A stretch of DNA of 34,654 nt from a bacterium (GCA_002919195.1 PKEU01000032.1:1-34654), one strand, 5' to 3'. Shown: positions 1 through 8,886, numbered from the stretch's first letter. Program-made: numbers and translations. The notes: generated by a model not told the origin, from the letters alone.

Positions 1-1055
1 TGGCGGTAGACCGGCAGCGTTCCAAATTTGTAGGTGAAGCGCTCGTGGACCTCGGGGCTCAGCAGGTGCTCGATGAGGGCAAAGGCGGCTTCGGGATCCG
101 AAGCCGTGGGAGACATCGCAATGAAATCCCCGGTCAGCGCGACCACGGGCTCCTCCGGGTGGGGGTAGACCGCGAAGCGAAGATCCTGCTCGTTGCCGCC
201 GAGTTCCACGAAGTCCTCGAGCAAGCGGATCAGCGCTCCGCCGAGGGGACTTGCGCCCATGGCCGTGGTGCCCGCGGAGATGAAGCCGAAAAACCCGGGA
301 TCGTTGAGGCGGTGGCGGTGGAAGAGTTCGCTGTAAAACTCGACGGCGCGGGCGATCCTCGGATCGGTCAAGGAGTGGTCGCGGTCGCCGAAAACGTCGA
401 TGCCTGTCTGCATCGTCAACAGCCGAAACCAAAAGGACGGTTCCCAACTGACGTCGCTAACGTTAAACCCGTTGCGGATGAGAGTGCCGTCGGCGTCGCG
501 GCGCACGAGCCTTCTGCCGTACTCGACGAGCTCCTCCCAAGTCTGCGGCGGGCGCTCGGGATCGAGGCCCGCTTCGGCGAAAAAGTCGGCCCGGTACGGC
601 ATCGCGCCCACCTCGATCCCGCGCCAGGGGAGCCCGACAACCTTTCCTTGGTACGTTCCAAGTTCAAAGACCTGCGGGGCGACGTCATCACGGTGCTCCC
701 ACGTTTCGATCCAATGGTCGAGCGGCGCCATCATCCCCTGGTGAGCCAGAGCGCCCAGCGCCGCGCCGCCGTGCGTCCACACGTCGGGCAGGGAGCCTGC
801 TGCGTGCGCGACGAGGAGCTCGTCCAGGCTCCAGCTGATGGCCCGGACGTCGACCTCGATACCGGTTTCCTCGGTAAACTCGTTGACTGCCTCAAGCACC
901 CACTCGTTTATGTTTTGCGTCCAAAAAGAGACGCTCCTTGCCTGGGCTTGGGTGGGTGGAAAGGCAAGCAGCCCGCTCAACACGATTGCAGCGCAGGCTA
1001 TAGCCCACGCGACCACCCCAAGATCGTGCTCTGCCACCCTCGGCCGGCTACGCAT
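1..1055 (-). CDS. Sugar ABC transporter substrate-binding protein SBP-A (C-terminus beyond window)
   Basis: Extracytoplasmic family 1 solute-binding protein expected to capture a sugar or oligosaccharide for an ABC importer. Reading the minus strand from the ATG at 1055 gives 351 codons before the window edge, so roughly 65 C-terminal residues are missing compared with its paralogue SBP-C. The start is supported by AGGAGGTGT at 1061-1069. An N-terminal hydrophobic stretch ends near an AQA cleavage site, followed by SVSFWTQN, the usual first strand of the fold. Motifs such as PDVWTHGG, GLPWRG, MPYRADFF and ALTGDFIAMSPTAS are shared with SBP-C, and about three quarters of residues match by eye. 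It is divergent from the LacI-1 operon, which probably controls it. No lipobox Cys is seen. Ligand unknown. Confidence 0.9.
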   Translation of the reverse strand, partial: MRSRPRVAEHDLGVVAWAIACAAIVLSGLLAFPPTQAQARSVSFWTQNINEWVLEAVNEFTEETGIEVDVRAISWSLDELLVAHAAGSLPDVWTHGGAALGALAHQGMMAPLDHWIETWEHRDDVAPQVFELGTYQGKVVGLPWRGIEVGAMPYRADFFAEAGLDPERPPQTWEELVEYGRRLVRRDADGTLIRNGFNVSDVSWEPSFWFRLLTMQTGIDVFGDRDHSLTDPRIARAVEFYSELFHRHRLNDPGFFGFISAGTTAMGASPLGGALIRLLEDFVELGGNEQDLRFAVYPHPEEPVVALTGDFIAMSPTASDPEAAFALIEHLLSPEVHERFTYKFGTLPVYR

Positions 1056-1396
1056 CCTCGACACCTCCTGGTGAAATCAGGTTGGACCCCGATCTGCCTG
1101 TAAAAGTGTATACAAATGGCTCGCTGGATCTTCGTTGAAGACCCGTCCGAGTTGAAGACCGGTCAAATGAGAGGGGTTTGGATCACAACGCAACAGAACG
1201 CAACATTTTTCGCGCATTTTGTGTGTGGAAAATCTCGATTCTCCCGGCTTTTGTGATACGATGTGACCAAGAGACCGGAGGGGTTTACCCCCCGATCCTT
1301 GTGGTGAAAGTCCTTATCTCCCCTGGATAGAAAGGTGTCTCCAAGCGATCGGCTCTGGAGCGAATTGAGGCTGCGATCCATTCAGAGAGGAGACGA
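1056..1396. promoter_or_regulatory. Divergent intergenic region with two direct-repeat pairs
   Basis: No gene is seen in these 341 bases between SBP-A (minus) and LacI-1 (plus). Two repeat pairs stand out: GTTGAAGACC at 1134-1143 and 1151-1160 (17 bp apart, with a shared GTC just beyond each), and AACGCAACA at 1187-1195 and 1197-1205 (10 bp apart, one helical turn). Either pair could be regulator half-sites on one face of the DNA. No clear CG-centred LacI palindrome and no convincing promoter hexamers were found. Confidence 0.4.
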
Positions 1397-2479
1397 ATGG
1401 CGCTGGAGAAACGAGTTTCGTTGCGCCAAGTTGCGCAAAAACTTGGTGTCTCCCCTTCGACGGTGTCCCGGGCGTTGCGGGACAGCCCTGAGATCAGCGA
1501 AGAGACGAAGCGCCGCGTGCGGCAGGCCCTGATCGAGATGACGGGCAGCGCCGGCCTTCCCTCGCGCGGCGTGAAGCAGGCGCTTCGCGACGTGGCGGTC
1601 TTGATCTCGCGCCCCTTGCGTTCCCTGACTTCCGACGAGTTTTTCGCACAGGTGATCAATGGCGTGGTCAGCTGCGCCGAGAGCGCAGGCTGTCACGTGC
1701 TGCTGTCGCCGATCGACGCTGGAGGCGATTGGGTGCCGCCCCGGATCCTGGAAAACCGGAGGGTCGACGCCCTGATCGTCGGCGGAATTTCCATCTCCCC
1801 CGCGTACCGCGAAGGGTTGAGCAAGCTCTCGGTTCCCGTGGTTTACATCGGTAAGCATCAGGACGAGCCGGACAATCATGCAGTGATCCCCGATAACGTC
1901 CGGGGCGGGCGGCTGGTGGCCGAGCATTTGGTGGCCTGCGGGTATGAGCGCTTCCTCTACCTTGGCGGGGGACTTGACACCTTTGTCTTCCGTGACCGGC
2001 TGGAAGGCTTTCGCCAAGGCCTTGCCCAGCACGGGTTTAGGCTGCGGGCTGCGGACGTTGTCAGCGCCGCCGGGATCGACCGTGTCGGCGGGTACGAGGC
2101 GGTCAAGGGGTTGCTCGGGCAGATGGGCGAGGAGTTTGGCCGGGAAAGGCTCGGGATCTTTGCTGCCACCGACTGGATGGCCGCAGGCGCTTTACAAGCC
2201 TTGCTCGAGGCGAGGATCGGCGTGCCTGACCCCGTCGGGATTGTAGGCTACAGCGACCTCGAGCTCGCCTCGCACGTTTGCCCACCCCTCACGACCGTGA
2301 GGGTCGATGCTTACGCCTTAGGCTATCTCGCCTTTCGCCTGGTGGAGGAGATTTGGGCAGGCCGGGTCACCATGTCGACGCAGATTTGGATGCAGCCGCG
2401 CCTTGTCGTGCGGTCCACGACCGCCGGCGCCCGTGAGGCCGAGCACGTCATGGAAAAGGAGGCATCGTCTGGTGCGTGA
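1397..2479 (+). CDS. LacI-family transcriptional regulator LacI-1
   Basis: Sugar-responsive repressor or activator of 360 residues. The N-terminal helix-turn-helix covers residues 8-52 with the family signature QKLGVSPSTVSRAL, and the rest is a periplasmic-binding-protein-like ligand domain with VDALIVGG, VPVVYIG and FAATDWMAAGAL. The start is fixed by AGAGAGGAG a few bases before ATG 1397. The segment after the DNA-binding domain, around MTGSAGLPSRGVKQ, lacks the usual AAxxL hinge helix that inserts leucine into the operator centre, so its operator may differ from the standard palindrome. It is first in a plus-strand operon and its end overlaps the next gene by 8 bases. It likely controls this operon and the divergent SBP-A. 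Confidence 0.9.
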   Translation: MALEKRVSLRQVAQKLGVSPSTVSRALRDSPEISEETKRRVRQALIEMTGSAGLPSRGVKQALRDVAVLISRPLRSLTSDEFFAQVINGVVSCAESAGCHVLLSPIDAGGDWVPPRILENRRVDALIVGGISISPAYREGLSKLSVPVVYIGKHQDEPDNHAVIPDNVRGGRLVAEHLVACGYERFLYLGGGLDTFVFRDRLEGFRQGLAQHGFRLRAADVVSAAGIDRVGGYEAVKGLLGQMGEEFGRERLGIFAATDWMAAGALQALLEARIGVPDPVGIVGYSDLELASHVCPPLTTVRVDAYALGYLAFRLVEEIWAGRVTMSTQIWMQPRLVVRSTTAGAREAEHVMEKEASSGA

Positions 2480-3290
2480 TTCCTCCCGCGCCGGGGCGCA
2501 AGAGACATTCGGGTCCACGACGGCCCAGTCGCCGGAGCCCGCGGAGGCAGCCCGGCGCCAAGGTTTAATCGAACCCTCCGGCCGCTTCTTGGTGCTCGCG
2601 AGCTTGCCGGGCAACAGCGTCGAGCTGGCGCTGGCCGCCTGGCGAGGAGGGGCCGACGGCCTCAAGGTGCATCTCAACGTCGCCCACCGCGCGTCAGGCA
2701 TCGCCTTTTCTGGCTGGAGCGAGGAGAAAGACCGGATTGCGGCGATCCAGGACGCGGTCCCGCTTCCGGTTGGCATCATGGCCGGGGCTGATCCGGAAAA
2801 GGTGCGGGCCGACCTGCCGCACTTGGTGGGAAGAGGGTTTGCCTTTATCGATGCTTACGCCCACGATCTGCCAGCTGAAGTGATCGTGGATCCGCCGGCG
2901 CCGTTGATGGTCGCGCTCGACCACCGGGCCGGCCAACAGGAGGCCGCGACGTACTCCGCGATGCCGCACGTCGCCTGGCTTGAGGCGTCCATCATCGATC
3001 CGGCGGAGTACGGAAAACCGCTGACCGTCTCCGACCTCGGCCGTTACCAGCGCATCGTCCAGAGCTCCCGCCGGCCGGTGATCGTCCCGGCGCAGAAACG
3101 CCTGGTTCCCCAGGACCTCCACGCGCTGGCCGAGGTGGGGGTGGCGGGGGTGCTGCTCGGCGCCGTGGTCTTTGGCGACGAGCCCGGCCGCATCGAGGCG
3201 GCGGTGCGCGAGTTTAAAGCAGAAGCCGAGAGAATCGGGCCGGGAGCCGCCGCAGCCGCACAATCTACGGAAGGGCGCAGATCGCCGTGA
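2472..3290 (+). CDS. TIM-barrel protein, possibly phosphosugar-binding
   Basis: Protein of 272 residues of uncertain function. The start chosen is GTG 2472, with AAGGAGG at 2456-2462 nine bases upstream; a TTG at 2403 has no such site and would overlap LacI-1 much further. The sequence alternates short beta strands and helices as in a (beta/alpha)8 barrel: FLVLASLPGN, DGLKVHLNV, LPVGIMAG, FAFIDAY, PLMVALDH, RPVIVPAQ. The last part, GVAGVLLGAVVFG near residues 222-235, resembles the phosphate-binding end of HisA/NanE-type barrels. Translation is coupled on both sides (8-base overlap with LacI-1, GTGA overlap with the FAD gene), so it probably acts with the FAD oxidoreductase. A sugar-phosphate epimerase, aldolase or isomerase is possible but not shown. 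Confidence 0.7.
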   Translation: MRDSSRAGAQETFGSTTAQSPEPAEAARRQGLIEPSGRFLVLASLPGNSVELALAAWRGGADGLKVHLNVAHRASGIAFSGWSEEKDRIAAIQDAVPLPVGIMAGADPEKVRADLPHLVGRGFAFIDAYAHDLPAEVIVDPPAPLMVALDHRAGQQEAATYSAMPHVAWLEASIIDPAEYGKPLTVSDLGRYQRIVQSSRRPVIVPAQKRLVPQDLHALAEVGVAGVLLGAVVFGDEPGRIEAAVREFKAEAERIGPGAAAAAQSTEGRRSP

Positions 3291-4738
3291 CCCAAAACGC
3301 CGTGACACGACACGCTGCTAGCATTGAGGCCAGGTTTGACGTCCCCGTCGTGCGCGAAGTCGATGTCGTCGTCGTAGGGGGCGGGCCGGCGGGGGTCATG
3401 ACGGCGGTGGCCGCCGCCCGCAGAGGCGCGCGGGTCGTCCTCCTGGAACGCCTGGCAGCCCTCGGAGGCAATCTTACCGCCGGCCTCGTCAACCCCATGC
3501 TCACCTTTCACGCGAAGTCGGGACGCCAGGTCGTGAAAGGCCTGGCGCAGGAGCTGGTCGACCGCCTGGTGCGCGCCGGCGGTTCGCCCGGGCACGTGCC
3601 TGACCCGGTCGGCTTCGTCAAGACAGTCACTCCCTTTGACCCCGACATCCTCAGGACGACGCTCGATTCCTTTGTGACCGAAGCAGGGGTCGAAGTCTTC
3701 TTCCATTCTCAAGTCATCGCAGTGCATAAACAGGCCGACCGCCTCACCCATGTCGTGGCCGTCGCGGGGAAAGAGGGGCTCCTGGCTTTTGCGGCGCGGG
3801 TGTTTGTGGACGCGTCGGGAGACGGCGACGTCGCCGCGTTTTCGGGTGAAGAGTGGACGCTGGGACGCAAGATTGACGGGCACACCCAGCCGATGACGCT
3901 CATGTTCCGCATGGGGGGCGTCGACCTCCGCCAAGTGCGGGATTACGTGGAACGGCATCCCGAAGAGTTTTTCGAGGGCGGGCGCGCCCTCTTTGAAGCA
4001 GGCGGGTATTCGGGTGTCTCCGGGTTTTTCCGCCATGTGGAGGAGGCGGTCCGCCGCGGCGAGCTCCCGCCCTATCGCGACCGGGTCCTCTTTTTTGGCG
4101 GAGTCGCGCCTGGTGAGGTCATCGTCAACGTCACGCGCGTCGCGAAGGCGACCGTCGTTTCCGCCCGGTCGTGGACGGACGCCGAGATCGAAGGCCGCCG
4201 GCAGGTCTGGCAGTATGCCCGCTTTCTCCAAAAGAGAATCCCGGGATTTGAAAAGGCCCGCGTGATTCACGTCGGCCAGCAGCTCGGCATCCGGGAAAGC
4301 AGGTTGATCCAAGGGCGTTATGTCCTGGTTCCGGAGGATCTGGTAAAGGGGACCGCCTTTGCCGACCGCATCGCTGCCGGCTCGTATCCCGTCGACATCC
4401 ACTCTCCGTCGGACGAGTCGCTGGTCGTCCAGGAGCTCGAAGCGGACTACTATTTCATACCTTTTCGCGCCCTGCTGCCCAGGAGGACGCGCAACCTCCT
4501 GCTGGCGGGGCGCTGCATCTCGGCGACCCACGAGGCGTGCGCTGCCATCCGGGTGTCACCTATCGCGATGGCGATCGGCGAGGCGGCGGGGATCGCCGCG
4601 GCGCTGGCGTTGCAGCACGACGTCGATCCCTGCGACGTGGATCCGGCCGAGATACAAAGCCAGGTGGATTTGCCGCCTGCAGAGTGGGGGAGAGAGGCTC
4701 ATGGCGATGGATACCGGGATCGCCTACTTCGTGCGTAA
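3287..4738 (+). CDS. FAD-dependent oxidoreductase (FAD_oxidored type), FADox-1
   Basis: Flavoenzyme of 483 residues. The dinucleotide-binding fold is clear: GGGPAG at 31-36, the ribose-binding acidic residue E54 and a GG pair at 60-61 in ERLAALGG. The C-terminal NLLLAGRCISATHEACAAIR followed by SPIAMAIGEAAGIAAALAL is the usual flavin-closing segment of PF12831-type proteins. No signal peptide is seen, so it should be cytoplasmic. It starts at a GTG overlapping the previous stop (GTGA) and ends inside the next gene, so expression is translationally coupled. Family members often lie in bacterial glycan-use loci with unclear reactions. Oxidation of a sugar hydroxyl or removal of a modified group is an inference from context. 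Confidence 0.88.
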   Translation: MTQNAVTRHAASIEARFDVPVVREVDVVVVGGGPAGVMTAVAAARRGARVVLLERLAALGGNLTAGLVNPMLTFHAKSGRQVVKGLAQELVDRLVRAGGSPGHVPDPVGFVKTVTPFDPDILRTTLDSFVTEAGVEVFFHSQVIAVHKQADRLTHVVAVAGKEGLLAFAARVFVDASGDGDVAAFSGEEWTLGRKIDGHTQPMTLMFRMGGVDLRQVRDYVERHPEEFFEGGRALFEAGGYSGVSGFFRHVEEAVRRGELPPYRDRVLFFGGVAPGEVIVNVTRVAKATVVSARSWTDAEIEGRRQVWQYARFLQKRIPGFEKARVIHVGQQLGIRESRLIQGRYVLVPEDLVKGTAFADRIAAGSYPVDIHSPSDESLVVQELEADYYFIPFRALLPRRTRNLLLAGRCISATHEACAAIRVSPIAMAIGEAAGIAAALALQHDVDPCDVDPAEIQSQVDLPPAEWGREAHGDGYRDRLLRA

Positions 4739-5696
4739 CCGCCGGCCCGATGTGGCTCGGGCCGACATGGAGGAGATCAAAGCTGCCGGCTGCAGCTACG
4801 TCGTCCACTTCTTCACCGAGTTTGATCAAGTGTTTTTTAAGCAGAGCGTGGCTGAGATCGTCCAGGTGACCAAGGAGGCGGGGCTTCAAGTCTACATCGA
4901 CCCGTGGTCGTTGGGGGGCTTTATTTGCACGAAATACACCCTGTTCCCGCTGGACCATCCCGAGGCGTGCCAGGTCTGGTCCGACGGCAGGCCCTTGATG
5001 CAGGCGTGTCCCAACCACCCGGCGTTTCGGGACTACATGCGCCGCTGGCTCGACGACGTGGTGGAGATCGGGGGCGAGGTGGTCTTTTGGGACGAGCCGC
5101 ACCTCGCCGTGCAAAAGGACGAGGTGGGCCGGGTGGCGCGCTGGGCGTGCCGCTGCGAAAAGTGCCAGGCGCTCTTCGCCCAGCATTACGGCAAAGAGAT
5201 GCCGGTAGAACTGACCAGAGAGGTGATGGCCTTTCGCCAGGAGACATTAGTGCGATTTTTCGACTGGGTCACTCAAGAGGCCAAAGCGCGCGGGCTAAAA
5301 AACTGCATCTGCCTCCTTTCCCAGGAACATGGGGAGGACGGCTTTGGCGACTGGAGCAGGATCGCCGCACTGCCTGCCATCGACATCTTTGGGACCGATC
5401 CCTACTGGTACAACAGGGAGATCGACCTCGAGGCGCACGTGCGGCATTTCTCCAACAAGGCCGTGTCGCTGGCGCACGCGTACGGCAAGACCCCGCAGAT
5501 CTGGCTGCAAGGTTTTCGCGTGCCCCGGGGCCTTGAGGGCCAGATCGAGCAGGCGGCAGCGATCGCCTGCGAGGCGGGGGTGACCAACCTCGCCGTCTGG
5601 GTGGACAAGTATGGCACCGGGGACAACAACCGTTCGGACGACCCGGAGGCTGTTTGGGAAATCACCAAGCGTCTTTTCCAACGCCTCAGGGCCTAG
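4701..5696 (+). CDS. Glycosidase-like TIM-barrel protein, function unknown
   Basis: Protein of 331 residues starting at ATG 4701 after a purine-rich GGGGGAGAGAGG stretch; ATG 4707 is an alternative. It overlaps the FAD gene by 38 bases in another frame. Strand-like segments VVHFF, LQVYIDPW, EVVFWDEPHL and AIDIFGTDPYWY fit a (beta/alpha)8 barrel of the glycoside-hydrolase kind. E132 in the DEPH motif sits where clan GH-A enzymes keep an acid/base glutamate. A CxCxxC cluster (C150, C152, C155) resembles the small metal-binding loop seen in several uncharacterised bacterial glycosidase-like proteins. There is no signal peptide, so it would act on imported substrate. No specific family can be assigned with confidence. 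Confidence 0.75.
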   Translation: MAMDTGIAYFVRNRRPDVARADMEEIKAAGCSYVVHFFTEFDQVFFKQSVAEIVQVTKEAGLQVYIDPWSLGGFICTKYTLFPLDHPEACQVWSDGRPLMQACPNHPAFRDYMRRWLDDVVEIGGEVVFWDEPHLAVQKDEVGRVARWACRCEKCQALFAQHYGKEMPVELTREVMAFRQETLVRFFDWVTQEAKARGLKNCICLLSQEHGEDGFGDWSRIAALPAIDIFGTDPYWYNREIDLEAHVRHFSNKAVSLAHAYGKTPQIWLQGFRVPRGLEGQIEQAAAIACEAGVTNLAVWVDKYGTGDNNRSDDPEAVWEITKRLFQRLRA

Positions 5697-5747
5697 TGGA
5701 GATCAGGGTGTAGTGGAAAAGCAGAGGAGCACAAAGGAGGAGACACC

Positions 5748-7007
5748 ATGAAACGCTTGCTGGCCGTCGTCTTGATCGCCGCGATCACGCTGCTAACCAG
5801 CTTCGCCGCCGGCGCCAGTGAAGTGGCCACCGTCCGGGTGTGGTTTGCGGGAACGGCCGAACCGATGATGCGCGTCGTCAACGAGCAGCTGCTGCCGGCT
5901 TTTCACCAAGCGCATCCCGGCATCAGGATCGAGGTGGACTTCATTCCGTGGAATGAACTCTCCCCGAAGCTGTTGACGTCGTTTGCCGGCAACGTGGCGC
6001 CCGACCTCTTTATGCACGGGCAAGCGGCCACCGCGGGCTTTGCCAGCGCCGGGGTGCTCGAACCCCTCGATGAGTACCTAGAAAAATCGCCCGGGATGCT
6101 GGAGGACTTCGGTGCGTCGCTCGATGCCGGCCTGTATGAGGGCAAGAGGTACATGATCCCCGTCTACGGCTCGGGAACCTTGCTGGCGTACCGGGCGGAC
6201 TTCTATGAGGAAGTGGGCCTCGACCCCAACAATCCTCCCAGGACCTGGGAAGAGCTGCGGGAGAGCGCGCTGAAGCTCGCGAGAAAGCGGGGCAACCGCT
6301 TTGAGCGCGAGGGAATTTCGGTCCGCATCGCCGCCGCTCAGCAGGACTGGTCTCCGTTCCTTTGGCAAAACGGCGGGGAGCTCTTTTCCGAAGACGGCAA
6401 GCAGGTGCTGTTTGACAGCCCGGAGGCCATCGAGGCGCTGGAGTTTTACGTGAGCCTCTTTGACGACGCCATCGCCGACAAGCGGGAAAACCAGCCCATC
6501 GGCAACCTGCCCGTGCTGGCCGCCGGGGCGGTCGCGCAGGAGTTCACCACCGTGGAAAACCTCAAGACCATCGCCACGTACGCGCCCGACGTCTATCCCA
6601 ACGTGCGCGTGGCTCCGCCGCTCACGAGGGTCCAGCCCGCGGCCTGGTACTCGTTTGCCGGCTTTTTCATGGCCAAGCAAAGCGCCAACAAAGAGGCGAC
6701 GTGGGAAGTGCTGCAGTTTCTCACCAGCCCGGAGGCGCTCGAGGCGCTGACGTACTCCTTGTCGGGGCTGCCGCCGCGGGCGTCGCTGGCCGGGGTGCCT
6801 CACGTGGCTGAGGATCCCAACGTTATCGCCTTCATGGATGGGCTTTCCGCGGCTCGCTTCAATCCTAACATCCCGATTTGGGTCAATGCCCGCGACGCGC
6901 TGGAGCGCCAGATCGAGCGGGCGATCCGGGGGATTGTCTCGCCGGCCGAGGCGCTGCGCACGGCGGCCGATGAAGTGAGACAGCTCCTCGCGGATTTGGG
7001 TAACTAG
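5748..7007 (+). CDS. Sugar ABC transporter substrate-binding protein SBP-B
   Basis: Family 1 extracellular solute-binding protein of 419 residues. The start has an excellent AAAGGAGGAG site before ATG 5748. The signal peptide has KR followed by LLAVVLIAAITLLTSFAAGAS, then mature strand ATVRVWFAG; there is no lipobox Cys. Typical motifs are VDFIPWNELSPKLLTSFAG, APDLFMHG, MIPVYGSGTLLAYRADFY and AGFFMAKQSANKEATWEVLQF. It is the only binding protein in the window directly followed by its permeases (46 bp gap), so it is probably the main partner of that importer. Ligand unknown, likely an oligosaccharide. Confidence 0.92.
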   Translation: MKRLLAVVLIAAITLLTSFAAGASEVATVRVWFAGTAEPMMRVVNEQLLPAFHQAHPGIRIEVDFIPWNELSPKLLTSFAGNVAPDLFMHGQAATAGFASAGVLEPLDEYLEKSPGMLEDFGASLDAGLYEGKRYMIPVYGSGTLLAYRADFYEEVGLDPNNPPRTWEELRESALKLARKRGNRFEREGISVRIAAAQQDWSPFLWQNGGELFSEDGKQVLFDSPEAIEALEFYVSLFDDAIADKRENQPIGNLPVLAAGAVAQEFTTVENLKTIATYAPDVYPNVRVAPPLTRVQPAAWYSFAGFFMAKQSANKEATWEVLQFLTSPEALEALTYSLSGLPPRASLAGVPHVAEDPNVIAFMDGLSAARFNPNIPIWVNARDALERQIERAIRGIVSPAEALRTAADEVRQLLADLGN

Positions 7008-7053
7008 ACGGTTTGACAATGCAGCGCGGAGCAAAGCGGAAGGGGCGTCGAGA

Positions 7054-7956
7054 ATGGCCGGCACAACGATGTACTCCAGGAGAGGCTCATATCAACGAAG
7101 GCTGCAGCGAGTCGCTTTCCTTTTCATCCTGCCCGTCCTTCTCTATACCGTCATCTTCCGCTTTGCTCCCATGTTCGCGTCGCTCTATTTGAGCTTTACG
7201 CGCTACAACGTCTTGCAGCCCGCAGTGTGGGTGGGGTTGCAAAATTACATCCGCATCTTCCAATCGGACCTGTTTTGGACGGCGCTGCGAAACACCGCGC
7301 TCTACAGTCTTGAGGTATTGCCGCTCAACATCGCCATTTCGTTTGGCCTCGCCTTGCTCGTCAATCAAAAGGTGCGGGGTGTCGCCTTTTTCCGGACGCT
7401 CTTTTACTTGCCCGTGGTCACCTCGATCGTCGCCGTGAGCATGATCTGGATGTGGCTCTATGACTACAACCTGGGCCTTTTCAACCTCCTCTTGGAGTAT
7501 GTCGGCCTCGGCCCCTTTGACTGGCTGGGAGATCCGAGGCTCGCGCTCCATTCGCTGGTCATCATGAGGGTGTGGAAGGGCGTCGGGTGGAACATGGTGA
7601 TCTACCTGGCGGCTTTGCAGGAGATTCCCCAGGAGCTCTACGAGGCGGCGTCGATCGACGGGGCCAACTCCTGGCAGCGGATGCTCAGGATCACCTGGCC
7701 CCTCTTGCGTCCGGTGACGTTTTACATCACGGTCATGGGGATCATCTCGACGTTTCAGACCTTTGGCGAAATCTACGCCATGACCAAAGGGGGACCCCTC
7801 AACAGCACGACGACCGTAGGCTACCTGATCTACCAGCAAGCCTTTGACCAGTTTCAAATGGGCCAGGCGTCGGCTACCTCGTTTGTCTTGCTGGGAATCA
7901 TCCTGGCGCTGACGGTCGTCAACAACAGGGTGTCGGGCGCACGGGCTGAAGCTTGA
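7054..7956 (+). CDS. Sugar ABC transporter permease, MalF/UgpA type
   Basis: Inner-membrane subunit of 300 residues for a carbohydrate importer. It has about six hydrophobic helices, beginning with VAFLFILPVLLYTVIF. The cytoplasmic EAA loop, EAASIDGANSWQRML near residues 197-211, is the coupling site for the ATPase. It follows SBP-B and overlaps the next permease by 4 bases, giving a standard SBP-permease-permease order. The ribosome site before ATG 7054 is weak. No ATP-binding subunit follows, so a shared MsmK/MalK-type ATPase encoded elsewhere is implied. Confidence 0.93.
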   Translation: MAGTTMYSRRGSYQRRLQRVAFLFILPVLLYTVIFRFAPMFASLYLSFTRYNVLQPAVWVGLQNYIRIFQSDLFWTALRNTALYSLEVLPLNIAISFGLALLVNQKVRGVAFFRTLFYLPVVTSIVAVSMIWMWLYDYNLGLFNLLLEYVGLGPFDWLGDPRLALHSLVIMRVWKGVGWNMVIYLAALQEIPQELYEAASIDGANSWQRMLRITWPLLRPVTFYITVMGIISTFQTFGEIYAMTKGGPLNSTTTVGYLIYQQAFDQFQMGQASATSFVLLGIILALTVVNNRVSGARAEA

Positions 7957-8840
7957 GTGAAGGGGTCGAAAGGGTGAGAGGGTTGCGCTTTCTCAGGACC
8001 GCCGGGATCTACGCCGTGCTCATCGTCGTCGCCTTTGTGATGAGCCTGCCGTTTTCGTGGATGGTGCTCAGCTCGTTTAAGCCCAATTCGGAGCTCTTTA
8101 GCTACCCGCCCGTGTGGATTCCGACGCGATGGGTCCTCGACCACTACATCCGCGCCTTTGAAGCCGCGCCCTTCGGCCGCTACTTCTTCAACAGCGCCGT
8201 GACCGGAATCAGCACCACGGTCATCAATCTCTTTTTCACGTCGCTCGCCGGCTTCGCCTTTGCCAAGTACGACTTCCCGTACAAAAACCTGATCTTTTTT
8301 GCCCTCATTGCCACGATGATGATTCCTTTTCACGTGATCTTGGTGCCCCTGTTTTTGGTGGCGAAAAACTTTCCCTTCGCCGGCGGAAACGGCCTCTGGG
8401 GCGGCGGTACGGGTCTCCTAAACACGTACCCCGGGCTCGTGCTGCCCCACCTGCTCCCTGTCTTTGGCGTCTTCCTCACTCGCCAGTTTTTCATGGGGCT
8501 GCCGGACGATTTGATCGACGCCGCGAGGATCGACGGGGCCTCCGAGTACCGGATCTACTGGACGGTGGCGCTGCCTGCTGCGAAGCCTGTCTTGGCGACC
8601 CTTGCGATTTTCAGCTTCAGCAACGTCTGGGACGACTTCCTATGGCCCCTGGTCGTCACCACGAGCCAGTCCATGCGGACGGTGCAGATCGGGTTGCAAG
8701 TGTTTCAAAGCCAGCATTCCGTCGAATGGGGCCCGCTGATGGCGGCCACCGTCGCCGTTACCATGCCTTTGGTCGTCGTCTTTGTCCTCAACCAGCGAAG
8801 CTTTGTCCAAGGCGTCACAAGCTCGGGGATCAAGGGTTGA
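7953..8840 (+). CDS. Sugar ABC transporter permease, MalG/UgpE type
   Basis: Second membrane subunit of the importer, 295 residues from TTG 7953, which overlaps the previous stop (TTGA); GTG 7974 is an alternative start that removes seven residues. The N-terminal helix is followed by SWMVLSSFKPNSELF, typical of MalG proteins. The EAA loop is DAARIDGASEYRIYW near residue 189, and the C-terminus has the expected WDDFLWPLVVT and FVLNQRSFVQGVTSSGIKG. It is the last gene of the operon and is followed within 15 bp by a strong terminator. Confidence 0.93.
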   Translation: MSEGVERVRGLRFLRTAGIYAVLIVVAFVMSLPFSWMVLSSFKPNSELFSYPPVWIPTRWVLDHYIRAFEAAPFGRYFFNSAVTGISTTVINLFFTSLAGFAFAKYDFPYKNLIFFALIATMMIPFHVILVPLFLVAKNFPFAGGNGLWGGGTGLLNTYPGLVLPHLLPVFGVFLTRQFFMGLPDDLIDAARIDGASEYRIYWTVALPAAKPVLATLAIFSFSNVWDDFLWPLVVTTSQSMRTVQIGLQVFQSQHSVEWGPLMAATVAVTMPLVVVFVLNQRSFVQGVTSSGIKG

Positions 8841-8854
8841 GGGTTTAACTGATG

Positions 8855-8886
8855 AAAGAGGAGGGGACAGGAAGTCCCCTCCTTTT
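8855..8886 (+). terminator. Rho-independent terminator of the module 1 operon
   Basis: A 10-bp perfect stem (AGGAGGGGAC with GTCCCCTCCT), extended by one G-T and two A-T pairs, has a 5-base loop at 8869-8873 and runs into a T-rich tail. It sits 15 bp after the MalG stop. The following 147 bases up to SBP-C hold no gene that can be supported. Confidence 0.88.

Noticed and set aside
45-1103. Long plus-strand open frame opposite SBP-A
   Set aside because: The minus strand encodes a clear binding protein with signal peptide and ribosome site. The plus frame is its antisense shadow, as is the similar one at 9046-10257 opposite SBP-C.
3044-4531. 495-codon minus-strand open frame opposite FADox-1
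   Set aside because: It is Arg/His/Asp-rich without any family motif and lies fully under a well-supported flavoenzyme gene.
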